Source: Owenia fusiformis (Eukaryota; Annelida; Polychaeta; Sabellida; Oweniidae). From it: 64,000 bases of DNA. The notes beneath the pieces are model-generated. The model was given only the letters and a program-made list of their open reading frames with translations. It was not told where the DNA came from and did not search any database. A program made the translations under genes and the position numbers. The first letter of the stretch is position 1. Each line of letters starts with the position of its first letter. Of this stretch, positions 1 to 12,500 are shown one piece after another. Where the stretch lies: assembly GCA_903813345.2 (NCBI GenBank), contig CAIIXF020000005.1, positions 33,609,375 to 33,673,374 of the forward strand, read 5' to 3'.

Positions 1-551
1 TAGGCGTCAACCTGGCTATAGGTGCATTCCTGATAGTGTGGCTCTCATGGGTGAAGAAGATCCCATCAGATGACTGGGAAACATTGTACCCTGCGGCTAT
101 CCCTATAGCTACAGGCAGCTTTGCTCTGGGTGCAGTTAGGTAAGACTTACTGGCAATTATGGTAATGCTCAGCTAGGTGACTGATTTCTATGTCCTTTTT
201 ATTTCAAGTGAATATTATATAAACATTGAAACATTTATAGGGTTGAATTCAAAGTTTCTACACTTAATCCAATTTGATAACTGCAACATTACGAGTATAT
301 ATCCTTACTACTGAATGGCAATATGATGAAAACTTTTAACTTTGGCAATCCGAAATATGATTTGCACATGTTTATCAGTAGAATCTAGATGGCCAAAGAT
401 TTCAAAGAAGTACCATGCAAATAATTGTGTATTATTTTTTTTCAGTTTAACAATTGGACTTTGGCCAGTGTGGAACATATTTACGCCAGTGATATTATTT
501 GTTCAAAGCATGGGAGTCGTCGTCTTTATAGCAATGTTACCAAACTTTTAA
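1..551 (+). CDS. TMEM128: TMEM128-like membrane protein, last two coding exons (5' part outside window)
   Basis: The coding parts are 1-139 and 446-551, joined across a GT-AG intron (donor at 140, acceptor TTTTTTTCAG ending at 445). The split codon AG|T keeps the frame open to a TAA at 549-551. The joined peptide has two hydrophobic membrane-type segments linked by a short loop (KKIPSDDWETLYPAAIPIAT), followed by LWPVWNIFTPVILFVQSMGV and a short tail. The order YPA-IPI-T-SF, then LW-VW-FTP-LLF-Q-MGVV, matches the C-terminal half of TMEM128, a small four-pass membrane protein of largely unknown function, as I remember that family. The end of the protein also falls where the family ends. The start and first membrane segments lie upstream of the window. 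Family assignment is fairly sure; function is not established. Confidence 0.82.
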
Positions 552-788
552 TGGAATTTTCCATAATATGTGTAGTGTTGTTTCCCTCCCTCATTGATCC
601 ATCTACTTTATGGAATGTTCAAACCAGAGAGTCTGGAACTCGAGATATGGATTACTTCAAAACAATGGGAGTTATTTATTGAACAAACAAAATTGAGGTA
701 GTGTTCATGTATTGTTTGTGCCACTTTTTCCATAATTGTTTGTGATATCACAAACACCATAAATCCTCTGAAACATGAGCTAAAGATA

Positions 789-1555
789 TTTATCCCAACG
801 AACGAAGTTCGGTAGGGATATAATGAAGCCCTCCGTCTGTCCGTCTGTCCGTCCGTCCGTCCAGAAGATAACTCAAATACTATATCTAGTAGACGGATTT
901 TCTTCATATTTAGTGGAAAGATGTATATTGGTGAATAATTTTAATTTTTTTTCAAGATGGCCGCCGCTTTAAAAATGACAGGACTTTTTCGCAAAAATCA
1001 TAAATTTTTCATTCTTAACCAAAGTAATTAATATTATTGTTTGAAATTTTGGTAGTATATTCACAACATTTATCTCTTTCACATATATTCCGTGTTTTTC
1101 ATCCTGACCCCCAGGGGCCGTGTATGGGGGGTAAGGAAAAGAGAAATTTTTGCTAATTTTTAGATCTTTCTGAAGTATAGCTTTATTATACTCAAATGAA
1201 AGGCAATTAAGAGTAAATTGCAAATATTGTATCTTTTTTCTGGTTCGAGCCTCGTAAAATTCAAAATGGCCGTCTAATGTACGATTTCTCAATAATTTTT
1301 CGATCGCTTCGAAGTATGGCTATATTATACTCAAATTGAAGGAATTTTGGAGTAGATCACAATTATGGTATTATTTTTCAGATTTGTACCTCAGAAAATT
1401 CAAAATGGTGCTTTGCAGGAATTCGCAATTCTAAAATCTAATTTTTTCAATTTTAACCAAAGTAATGAGTATAATTGATTGGAATTCGGTAGTTGATATT
1501 ATTGATATTTTGTTCGTTGGGATTTGCTACTCCGCGGAGTTGCCGTTATCTAGTT
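789..1555. repeat. Decayed interspersed repeat with short terminal inverted repeats
   Basis: The left end reads TCCCAACGAACGAAGTTC and the right end, near 1510-1522, reads TTGTTCGTTGGGA, its inverse. A run of CCGTCTGTCCGTCC sits just inside the left end. The interior is AT-rich and contains several phrases of the type 'AAAATTCAAAATGGC'. A related, diverged copy in the opposite orientation appears to lie at about 58520-59045, sharing 'GGTATTTGAGTTATC' and 'ACTTCGTTCG-TTGGATA'. No transposase is visible, so this looks non-autonomous. Confidence 0.5.
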
Positions 1556-3119
1556 AAAAAATGTTTGGAAAAATATTGATCTGACTTTAAACTAAAGGAA
1601 GTAGAAGGGAGGGAGAGTATAAAATGATGTTAAAATCAACCTTTTCAAAAAGCATGTGATATCAATGTTTTCCTTATAATCCTGGATGAACTAATTGAGA
1701 TATCTGAACAAATATAAAAGTTGTTGAAGAATTAAGGTATCCATTATCCATGCATTTGTAATAAAAAAGGGGTCTACTTCTTAGATTTCTTGGCCAAATA
1801 ACCTAAAAAATCAAAGAATCATCGTGAAAAAGTCGGAACTGTTGTACATTTTAGAAAAAAGGCCTGATAGAGCAAATAATATCATGAAATTTTGACAACT
1901 CATCTTCTCAACTTGTCTCATTCAAAGTGGAACATCTCTGTAAATGGAACACATTCATCAGTGTAATCCTTTTCAAACTCCTATTATCGATTACCTTAGT
2001 GTAGAACAAGCGGAATACCAGTTCAAATTAAAACACTATTTTGAGGCATTCCACTTGCGCAGGTTTTACTGTATGGAGCTTCTAGTTATGGTTAAACTTC
2101 AGAAAATAGGAAAAAGTTGTTAAAGCACTATATATGGCATGAGTTGGCAGTTACATACTTCAAGTCATTTTTACTTTTATACTTATAGTATACTGTCATG
2201 AAATTCTTTATCTCTTTTGTACATGTTACTGGATATACAGTACTCCAATTTTGTATCATATGTAATTCAATATAATGGCAACTATTTTATTGCTCAAATG
2301 TAAATATTGTTATATACTCTAATATACATGTATGTTGTAGTTATAGTGGTGATCTAGTCACATGGAATAAATATTTAGGATTGAAGTGAAATACAACATT
2401 TATGTAATTTTATGAGTTAGCTCACATTGATAGGCTTATATTAGTTATCACCCACCTGTCTGTCTGTCCATCTGTCTGTCCATTTATCTGATTTATGACC
2501 AGGCAAGCAGTGCCAAAAAGATATCACCATGAAATTGCACAGATCATAGTTTCTGCCAAAAATGAAATATTTTGCATCCAACAATAGAAGTAAAGGCCTT
2601 TGAGGATAGTGCATCAAGATTAATTATTTGGTATTCTGGGTTAATCCCAAGAAAATCCTTTTGTAAGCTGTTCTTATAATTTTGATTTATATCATTTTTA
2701 TATCAATCAAGAGTACCAATATGATATCACATGATTGCTTTGATTCAAAATTGTCTTCGGTTATGACTTAATTTGCCTGATAAAAGAACGGTTATCCTTT
2801 ATTTGGCTGATTATTGCAAAAGAAGAATGGTTGTTTTGTCACCACCAAAAATGGTGACTGCATATTGTTATAGTCTCCAACTTTTTTTGACAGTATTTGG
2901 CATTCTGCGGTTGGTGTTCAGCATTTGGCAGTTGGTGCTGTATCAAATGGCAGGTGGAGACATTTAGGATATTAATGCCTTGTCTGAGAGCATTTGACTG
3001 ATAGTGCTTTTCTTGATTGTGACTCACGCAACCAAGCACAATCATTCTTTATTGAAGTGTAATTAGCCATTGTGAATCAAAATGAAGACCACATTCATTA
3101 TAACCTACACTTACGAATC

Positions 3120-3600
3120 CATTGGGGGACCCATTGGCCCACCAGAAATTTTTTCCATGGCCCTATAAATTTTTGGGCCCAATAAATTTTGTAGGACCTC
3201 AATAATGGGCCATTTTGGACTTAAAAGGCCAAATTTTCAAAATTACGGCCAAATTTATTGTTTCATGGGCCCAAAATTTTTTCATGGCAAGTGTGGAAAA
3301 ATTTTGGTCAAACTTGAAATGTGGGCCCCCCTTGTTAGCTTCTGGATCTGCCAGTGACCTACTCAGGTCACTAGTCAGAAATTAAAAGTGGGGCCAAACT
3401 TTGAGTGTGGGAATAATTTCCGCACTTGTGTGGAAAGAATTTTTAAAAGCAATTCAATTTTCTAAAAACAAAGGCCCATTTTTGTTAAATTGGCACAAAA
3501 AAGTACATGCTCAAAAAGGCCAATTTTCTGAAGCCCTACAAAATGTTGGGGGTCAAAAATATTTTTTCTGGGTCCTCAAAAGTTGATCTGCCAGTGCTAG
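3120..3600. repeat. Diverged copy of the GGCGGATC / G-run C-run element
   Basis: The interior has the same character as the copies at 22913-23229 and 63653-63906: alternating GGGCC and AAATTTT phrases, then CCCCCCTTGTTAGCTTCTGG and GATCTGCCAGTG at 3346-3357. A second GATCTGCCAGTG end lies at about 3585-3596, so two diverged copies, or one nested in the other, are likely. No coding content is supported. Confidence 0.5.
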
Positions 3601-4335
3601 TTTCAACTGTGATGTATTAAATTAGAATTGACATATTTGAAAGGGCCACTTATATCTGAAATAACACGAACTCCTCTTCATTTTCTGCAAGGGCTCTGTT
3701 TATGTCACGTGACTACCAACGTGACATCTAAAAGTTCAAAATGGCGCTCTGTTGGAAAAGGTAGGTGTCAAAATAATATTTTATTTTTGAAATTGCCGAC
3801 TTTACCTCGCATTATCAAGGTCAAAAATGTGTCTGTATCAATTATGAATATATAGTGCATAAATGTATTTCTTCTCTGATGTTGATTTCCTCTTGAAAGA
3901 CACACGATAATAATAGACCTATTTCAACTTCCTCGTTTTTGATTTATTTAATTTCTTTCAAAATGTTCAAATTGACTCGAGTGTTGACTCACTGGAAACA
4001 CAGATCCGGAGCCAGATCCAGCCCCTATTGGTAGTAGACTCAAAGGATAAATGGGAAGATAAGACACGAGCCAAAAATGGCACATCAAAAAAAATGACCA
4101 CCCAAAAATATGACCCTCGTACTGACCTTTATTTTTTCCATCTGTCAGACATTGATTGATCAATATTTACCCTGTAATCTCTTCTTTATGTATTAGTTTG
4201 TATGGTTGCATGAAATCCATTATTGACGCCGTAATTCAACTTTTCCCGGGACATTTATTTCAAATTTTCAGAGCGTAAAGATAATGGAGCGCTTCGGTAA
4301 TTTCCGGCAGTGTCCGATGTTGTTCATCTCTCAAA

Positions 4336-4660
4336 TTACGTCACATCGCAACAAACAACCAATGAAAGTAAAGAATTGCGTAGCCAAACAAACCGTTGTT
4401 ATTGTTTCCACAGGAGTTTAAAGAAACGTCATGGGAATTCTCGGTAATCTCTGATATGACGTCATCCGGAGTGGCGTCACATTCTCAGAAAAGGCATTTT
4501 ACTTCGGGAATAAGCATTGGGAACAACGGAGATAGCCGAAGTGCTCCATTAAATATACGCTCGCTTATTTTATGCTTTTATCAACAGACGCTTTCTTGGA
4601 TGTGTGCCTTTAGTGATTGGAGTTGAAGCTAACAACAGTACGCATCGTTTGAGGTATGAC
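4336..4660 (+). promoter_or_regulatory. CRE-rich candidate promoter / first non-coding exon
   Basis: Four CRE-type sites lie within 145 bp: TTACGTCA (4336-4343), ACGTCA (4426-4431), a perfect palindromic TGACGTCA (4457-4464) followed by CCGGA, an ETS-type core, and GGCGTCAC (4473-4480). CpG is denser here than in the surrounding AT-rich DNA. A donor-like GAG|GTATGA at 4651-4656 could end a non-coding first exon that splices to the acceptor at 6579. A second, weaker candidate is CACGTG at 3706-3711 with a YY1-like AAAATGGCGC at 3738 and donor AG|GTAGGT at 3760. CREB/ATF binding is known for such sites; their use here is inference. Confidence 0.4.
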
Positions 4661-5111
4661 ATGTGATATTTATTGATAAACTGACTCCAAAATCAGGGAA
4701 AAATAAATTTTCCGAAGATCTCGTGTCTTATCCTTGAGTATATTTATTGAGCCTAGACACAGAGGAGCTTATCTGGCAGAGGTCCGTGACTGTAAACAGA
4801 CCGCCTAGCTTTTATCTGTTGAGAAATTTTGTCTCTGGAATGTAAAGAGGAACCTGAAGCAGGGCCTTATCCACATAATGGGAAGTTCTCCTACAGTACA
4901 TCTACATTTCTATCACCATTCCTAGATCATGTTGATTTGAGACTTCATACTTTCCAAAAATGTCAAGATACACATCTCCCTTTAGTTTTGCATATTTTAT
5001 ATTTTGTATACTCTGAACTACTAATGTATGGCCCCTTGAAAATTCTCTCGTTTTTAACATGGGGAATCCTCACTTCAGTAAATCTTACTATATTTGCACA
5101 TAGCCATCTTT

Positions 5112-5592
5112 AGATAGATGGCTATGCAAAACTAGGTATTCCCAGCCCATGTTAAAGGTCTTTTTCAGAAATGTTACACTTCTTCAATCCATGTATAACA
5201 TCATAAAATATAGTTGTAGTAATCGTAGAACGCTAACTGGAGTCGGGAGACAGTGTAATTGACGAAAAATGTTGAAAAAATGTTGAAGAGATGATAATTT
5301 TCAAGATGGCTTCTCAGGAAGTTGGATAATGCGCATGCATTCCGGTTACACGCATGCGCATTGGCAAGACTTCCTGGTCAGACGACATGGAAAATAACAA
5401 GTTCCAAATACATTTTTGGTCAATTACACTGTCTCCCGACTCCAGTTAGCGTTCTTCGATTATTGCAACAATACTTTATGATGTTATACATCGATTGAAG
5501 TAGTGTAAGTGTTCCCACGATTTCTAACATTTCTGAAAAAGACCTTTAACATGGGCTGGGAATATCGAGTTTTGCAAAGCTATCTCTCAGGA
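5112..5592. mobile_element. Foldback/MITE element with ~160-190 bp inverted arms
   Basis: The left arm (5112-5270) and right arm (about 5404-5592) are reverse complements over most of their length. Shared blocks include TATTCCCAGCCCATGTTAAA, GGTCTTTTTCAGAAATGTTA, ATGTATAACATCATAAA and GAACGCTAACTGGAGTCGGG. Each outer end carries a small hairpin of its own, around 5099-5126 and 5581-5604. The loop between the arms contains two GCGCATGC-type motifs (5331-5366). No coding frame of note is present. Confidence 0.75.
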
Positions 5593-6584
5593 GATAGCTC
5601 TGTGTAAACTAAGTAAAGTAAATCCAGGTGTCATTTATTTAAGGTGAACACTGTATTGAAAGCCTAGCCACGGATAATGGGAAGTTCCCAATATACTGAA
5701 TACTCCTGGGGGGCTTCTGTTCACTATGCCCGTGATAATCCAAAAGTAACACAAGCATGGGCTTGGAGCCTTGCACGTTTGGTCTGCACAGGCGTACCAG
5801 ATGGTTGCAAATACACTCCAAATACAGCCTTACTTTAAAATTTTCGAGGGGAGAACCCCCAGACTGCCCCAAACGCTCGTTTTCCACTTCATCACTTCAC
5901 TGAACTCGTATTCACCATAATGGTTTACTACCCAAAAAATAGTGGTAAACCCATGCATATGTTCACTATGGGGCCCACTGACTCTGGAATAAATACCCTG
6001 GTAAATACATCCAAGAAGCAGTTTTCCAGTAGATGGAGCTTCAGGTTCCTGTGTAGACGGGGCTGCTCCACCTCTAGTGACTTTGACTATCAGAGGTTTG
6101 TTCTTACACTAGAGTTGGGGTTGGTCCTGTAGTAAATTAATCAAATTTCAAAAAATAAATATATTTCCCTTCGCCTTGTCATTTTTCGTTCAGTGAGTAA
6201 ATTGCAAAGTTTGACAAGTCAAATCAATACAACAATTCAATCAAAATAATATGATTTACCCCAGCAAAACTAGTACCATTTTGAAGCCAAGCAGCATCAC
6301 AACGAAATGATGCAAGAAATTTTTAGATTAAGGTTAGGAGCTCTGAGAAAAAGCTAAAATGCCAGATTTGGAGTTTCAACGTTTATAGTTCTCAACTTTT
6401 GGAAAAATAACATGGCAACAAATGCACCTCTGGGGCAGTAACAAATCTCAGATATATACATGTAAATGTAAACAAAGGCACAGACGTGCATTTGTCTAGT
6501 AAAGAGTTTCTAAACAGTTGTATAAGAATTGTTGAACTTCTCAATGTTTTTAGATTCAAGTGTATCATTTAGTCTACAGCCAAA

Positions 6585-9500
6585 ATGGGAAGGCGGACAA
6601 TATCTCTTTTGCGAGTGATCGATGTGGATAAACGGAGAATTCCAGATAAACATTATGTAAGTCTAATTTTACACCAAATCCAAAGTTGTAAAACATGAGC
6701 TAATTAAGGCACAAAATTAAGTACATTGTGCCTGTCAATAACTGGGGGAGTCTAACTAATATAAACCCATTTAATACAGATCCATACTTGTAAATTACAC
6801 CATTGACCCATTTAATGCAGATCCATACACCATTGATCCTGGCTCTTACCTTTGCCATAGATGATCATCCATGTGAATATATGTACATTTCATTTACATG
6901 ATACCCATTTTTGATCTTTCAGGTATATGTCATACAAGTTACCTGGTCTGACGGCATCACAAACATTGTCTACAGGCGTTATAGCAAGTTCTTTGATTTT
7001 CAGGTAATATATGTTTTGAGGTATCTGTCAAATATGAAGTTTAATGCATTGGCATTATTTAATGAAAATAAATGTATAGCTAATCAGCAAAACATGTACA
7101 GAGATTTAAATTCATGTTAAGTGTAAAATGCATTACATAGATCTGTGATCATAATTGGTTTTAAATAGGTTATATTGTATTATACCACTCTAAGTCCAAT
7201 TACAGTTGTATAACATGGGTCTATAACAACGATATACAGTGGAGAGTGGTATATCGTCATCGTATACAACTCCTCCGTATACACTCCAGCGTATACCACT
7301 GTAGAAGTGCATTCTGGGAAATAATAAATAAAAAAAATCAAGATTTCCTAGAATCAAGTGACGTCATAAATCAACATCAGCATTATTGAGTTGGCTGTCA
7401 ATGGGATATTTTTATTATGGTTTTTAATTGTTATGATTGTGTTCGAATCAACTGTAATTGAACTTAGAGTGGCATAATAAGATTATATAATGGTTCATTC
7501 TGTATATCGTGCATTTTATACTCTCGTGAGAATATAATATATTCACTCGTTCGCTACGCTCACTTGTGAATATATCATATACTCACTCGAGTATAAACAC
7601 GATATACAGAAAAAAACATTATATAACCTCATATTATACTCTGTTTACCACCAATGAAGGTGAGCAATACCTCTTGGGTATATCCCATATATATATACAG
7701 TCGTAATTGATGCATAATCATTGAAGGCAGATCCAGGAACCCCTTCTCGAAGGAGCCCTGTGTTCTTTTATGTGGTGCACTCATACATAGTCATACAATG
7801 CGGGACCTATTGCGTAAGAGGTACATGCACTACTGCTGAGCTATATGTGGGTGGGCTTTTTACAAATATGAACTGACATCTGCACAATATACATGTATAT
7901 TAAATCCATTTTATCAAAAGAATTACAAGTACTGTTCAGTTTCAATAACATCATCTACAGGGTGTCCCAAAAGTATGCCCCCCCCCTAGGCAGACATATA
8001 CCAGCGTCCTCATAGTATGTGTCATATATCATTTTAAAGCTTATCCAAAGTTACATTGATTCGCCAAGTATCGTGGTTCAACTCTCAAATGTGAAAAAAT
8101 TACACGCATTTCACAATTTAGTGTTTGGTCAAAATTAAGTTCAATTTCACACCAAATCACTAGTCAGTGTGTCCTCTCGGGCCATCTTAACAGCAGCAAT
8201 TCTTTTTGGATCGGATGGATATTGAGTTGGAAAAAGAGAACGGTGAGGGTAGAAACGCCAAGGAAACTCTTATAAAGTACCTTAACAGGTTTTAAGAGGG
8301 TAATAACATTCCACACCCCTATTTGAAGGGCTTTTGAGGTCGTATCTGAAAATAATTGCTGCTGTTAACATGGCCAAGGGGGGACACATTGACTAGTAAT
8401 GTGTTGTAAAATTGAACTTTATTTTTACAAAACACTAACTTTTAAAATGACTGTAACTTTTTCCCATTTGGGAGTTAAACCATGATACTTGGCAAATCAA
8501 TGCAACTTTGGGTAAGCTTTAAAATGATATAAGACACATACTATGAGGACACTGGAATATGTCTGCCTATGGGGGGCCCCATACTTTCGGGACACCCTGC
8601 ATATTCTCATATTGACATTCTTTAATGGTTTTGTAGTCTTTATAGAGGGCTACATCACCCCCCCCCCCCCTGAAGAAAGAACAAAACTCTCACTTACACT
8701 TTAGGGGCTAGGGGCAGTACTAGTTGCTTGTTGTTTCAGATCTCAGCAATATATTTTAAATATAAAACATTTAAGTTCCAATGTTTTGCAGACCAAGTTA
8801 CTTGACAAATTCCCAATAGAAGCAGGATTAGTGGATCCATCTCAACGCATGATCCCATTTCTACCAGGTCAGTACTCACAAGCACTAGAACATCCTTCCG
8901 TGCTAGATGGGCGGGGATTTTGATCTAAAGTTAAAGCCTCTAAGTATATGTAGGTCTGGTCAGAATATTGGGCAAGTTTTTAAAACATGATGAGGTCAGC
9001 ATTTTCTCTGGGCAACATTCGGGCAGGGGCATTGCACTGGCAAGTGGGGGGGGGGGGGTTACAATTCTCTGAAGCCTTACTACTTGTTCATAGTTGCAAT
9101 AAATGCGATTCTCTGTCATTTTATTTAATACTCTATTAAAATGAATGTATTACTCCCACTCCTGTAATAAATGATTGTGTATTTGTAGGTAAAATACTTT
9201 TTGGCAGAAGTCAAATAAGAAGAGTTGCAGAGGAAAGACAAAAAGAGATAGACGCTTACTGTCAGGTACAACACTACATATACAGGGTGTCCTACATTTA
9301 TTGAGAATTTGTTTCAAACATATTGCTCTTTTTAACCTTAGAGCATACCATTCTGAACTTTGGTGTAAATTTAAATACTGCTGATATGATAATTTACAGT
9401 GTTGAAGTTGATAAAAATAATAACTCAAATTTGTTTAAAACAGTCGCTTTCTAGAAGGCCATGTCAAATCCCAGCACTTATTACTGTGTTGTAGCTCCAT

Positions 9501-12500
9501 TGAAATTATTACTCATTAAAAACTTGCAAATGTCCTTAATACTCATTGTTGCAAACTCTTATATCCCCCACCCTTACACATTATCACACCCATTCATAAA
9601 TGTTTCATGTCCACATTGTATTGTCTTCTAGGCCCTCATTAAACTGCCTACTAATATATCAGAATGTGACGATGTCCTCAATTTCTTCACAACAAAACCT
9701 GAGGATATCAACCCTGTGTTAAGAAAGTAAGATAACATCACATATGTCCATTGACTAGGATTTTTTTCATATACATGATTTTGTAATACATAATTATCCA
9801 ACTGAACAAACTTGGGATATAGAGAAGCTGTCCATTCAAACAAGCATCAATTTTTTTTATGTGTCGGAACATGGGCATCTATTGAACGCCCATGGTCTGA
9901 ATAATAACTCAAATAACTGTTTATTCATGATCCACATGGGTATAGAACTTATACCTGTGAAAGAATTTTCTATAGGGCATCTCAATTTGTTCCATGCTAT
10001 AACTACAACCTGGTTATTTCTAACATGAAATTGGGAATGATTTGATAAAGTATGTTTTTGTTTTGTGAGATTTGCTATCCCGTAGTGTTGCTGAATAACA
10101 ATTTTCTTGATTCTGTAAATATAATGTAAATTTATATATCCTTACATTGTATTACATAAATGTTAGGGTCAGTTTTACACTAAATCATTTCTACCCCCAC
10201 TCCCACCTCAAACTTTACACTTTAATCCAAAGTGATGTCAGGGTTAAGGCCATGGTGCAAATGTTTATAATATACAGGTTGATACAAAAACTCAACCCAT
10301 GAATAACTTTGATTCACATGCAGTGAGAGTTTTATGAAGGGAACAAGTTAATTTCAGTTTTTACTGTCATGAATGTTTAACTCATTTCAAAAATTCACTC
10401 ACATTTCTGAACAACATGATGGGAGAGCATGCCTCGATGGAAAATAGAACTTTGAATCTCAAATTCTAGAAGATTCCCTCATTTAATATTTACAAAGTTC
10501 CTAGAAGTACAGGGTTGCATATTTTCATATCACCCTGTATTTTGATAGCACTATTTTAGTCTAAATACAGGTTACATGTGTTTATTGCATAAATATTGCC
10601 TAGAATGAAATATTGAATCAAACAAATCTTCAAAGCTTTACATCTTTCTATTCAGGCCATCGAAAAAGAAAGAAATTGAGCACATATCTGAGCCTTTGGC
10701 TCTTGATCAATACATTGCTGTTGCTAAGTATGACAGACAACAAAGCAACGAAGTTTCACTAAAAGCAGGAATGGCAGTGGAGGTGGTGGAGAGAAATGAA
10801 ACTGGCTGGTGGTTTGTTGTTGCGGATGAGGAACAAGGATGGGCACCATGCTCATATCTTGAGAAGGAAGATGGGACAAAGGAAAATGGTGTCAAACTTC
10901 GACCAGGAAAAGGTATATTTAATGTGATGAAATAATGATGGAAATAGCGCATTGGTTTATTTTATGCAGGAGGTATGGAAAATATTAAATGGTCACAAAA
11001 TATACTTACAATGTTAGATCTATGTATAAGGGATTCATGGGCAGCAGGCAACATGTGATTTTCTCTGAAACTGTAACATGTACAATTTATCATGCAGTGA
11101 GTAGGTGTTTCATCTTCGTCTCTTGTTAAAAAATCTGGAGCTTTCCATTAAAAATGGGGGGTATCTTGTTGAAAAATCAGGGGATTATATGAATAAGTTA
11201 GGATTTTTGAAAATCAGGGCTTTGACTTAAAAATAGGGGTAAGCAATAGTTGCTACATTATGATACCCCTAATGAATATTGGGATAACCAGAGATTATCT
11301 CTTATATGTGTCTTTTGTTGTGTTCTCTAGAAGAGAGGTATGTGTGCAACCATGCATACAGTCCCATGAATGATGATGAGATACAGCTTCATGTAGGCCT
11401 TGTATTGGAGGTCATAGAGAAAAACCCTGATGGATGGTGGAAAGCTAGGTAAGCTTCTTTTGCTAATTCTGAATTTAGTTTTCTCACTATATCATAGTAT
11501 ATTTTTCAATCTACCAGTAGGATATATTTCTCATAATCGTGGCATTATCTTGTTTATTCAGGAAGCCACTTGATAAATTTCGATAAAGTGTAGTGTTACA
11601 GCTTGTATACCACCGACTTGGTTGTATGATTTTGTTCGTATTTTGATAATGGTGTTATAGAACTTCAGTTTGTTTTTTCCAGACATGGGACCTCAAAAGG
11701 GTGGGTACCGGCAGCTTATTTAGACAAGGCAGATTCGCAACAGGCTAGAGTTATATCTATGATAGTGGATGGTCCTGTTGAGCACATACAGACACCTTTA
11801 GATGCTAGCTCTATGAAGCCTAAAGTACGACCAAAGACTACAACACCAAGGTATTTAACATGTAGATTTACTGTTTGTACTGCATATGAATAACTTACAC
11901 AACAGAGTTCAATTGCACCAGAAGCTGTGATGATGAAGTGGGTCCTGGTGGTGTCAGTGCACTCATGCTGTTAACGCATCATATATATCTGGTGTAAAGT
12001 ATAAAGATAGAATCAAAACCATGACATTGTATATCTAACCACAGGGACCTAATATCTCGGAACCCCATGATTTAATCGATGCTACAGTTAAAGCAGATAT
12101 GAAATGGTATTTTTAACCTAAAGGAATCAATATAATTTTTTGATAGATGTATTTGGACATGTTTTCTCATCAGTAGTGTGAAAACTATTTCACTCTAACG
12201 ATCGTTATAGCTGCTTAATAAGCAATATTCGAATTGGTTGTGACGTTATTGGCCCCCACGTGATCTCTCACTGGCCCCCACGTGGCCCATTTTGGTCCAT
12301 TAGATCATGACGTCATAATTGTTTTGTTATTTGTTTACACAACAATCCTATGGTTGCCGTGACATTGTGATTACTATGGAACCAATAAACCAAAACTATA
12401 TTTTGTATATGACGTTACTAATCACGTGGGGGCCAATTTGATTTATCGGTTAGTTTTATTTCGTTATCTATGACCGTTAGCAGTTATCTAACATTTATTT

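Larger units (their letters stand above)
552..6584. other. Intergenic region between TMEM128-like and SH3PXD2-like genes
   Basis: I see no conserved coding exon here; the open frames are short and lack family motifs. The stretch holds the TMEM128 3' UTR (AATAAA motifs near 1757 and 2366 are possible ends), a decayed repeat at 789-1555, a short CTGT-rich run near 2450-2485, G/C-run repeats at 3120-3600, a CRE-rich possible promoter at 4336-4480 and a foldback element at 5112-5592. A non-coding first exon of the SH3PXD2-like gene probably lies here, because an acceptor-like CTACAG sits six bases before that gene's ATG. Confidence 0.6.
6585..9726 (+). other. SH3PXD2: SH3PXD2-like exons 1-5: PX domain
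   Basis: Exons 1-5 encode residues 1-133. Residues 25-51 include VTWSDG and RRYSKF (42-47), the basic motif that contacts the 3-phosphate of phosphoinositides in PX domains. PFLPGK at 73-78 is the family's PxxP loop, followed by a basic helix (GRSQIRR) and the C-terminal helix with DAYC and LIKLP, closing with [11 protein letters not shown]. All key PX positions that I can judge are present, so lipid binding is likely retained. The longest intron in this part (about 1.8 kb, 7004-8791) contains two inverted-repeat elements. Confidence 0.88.
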
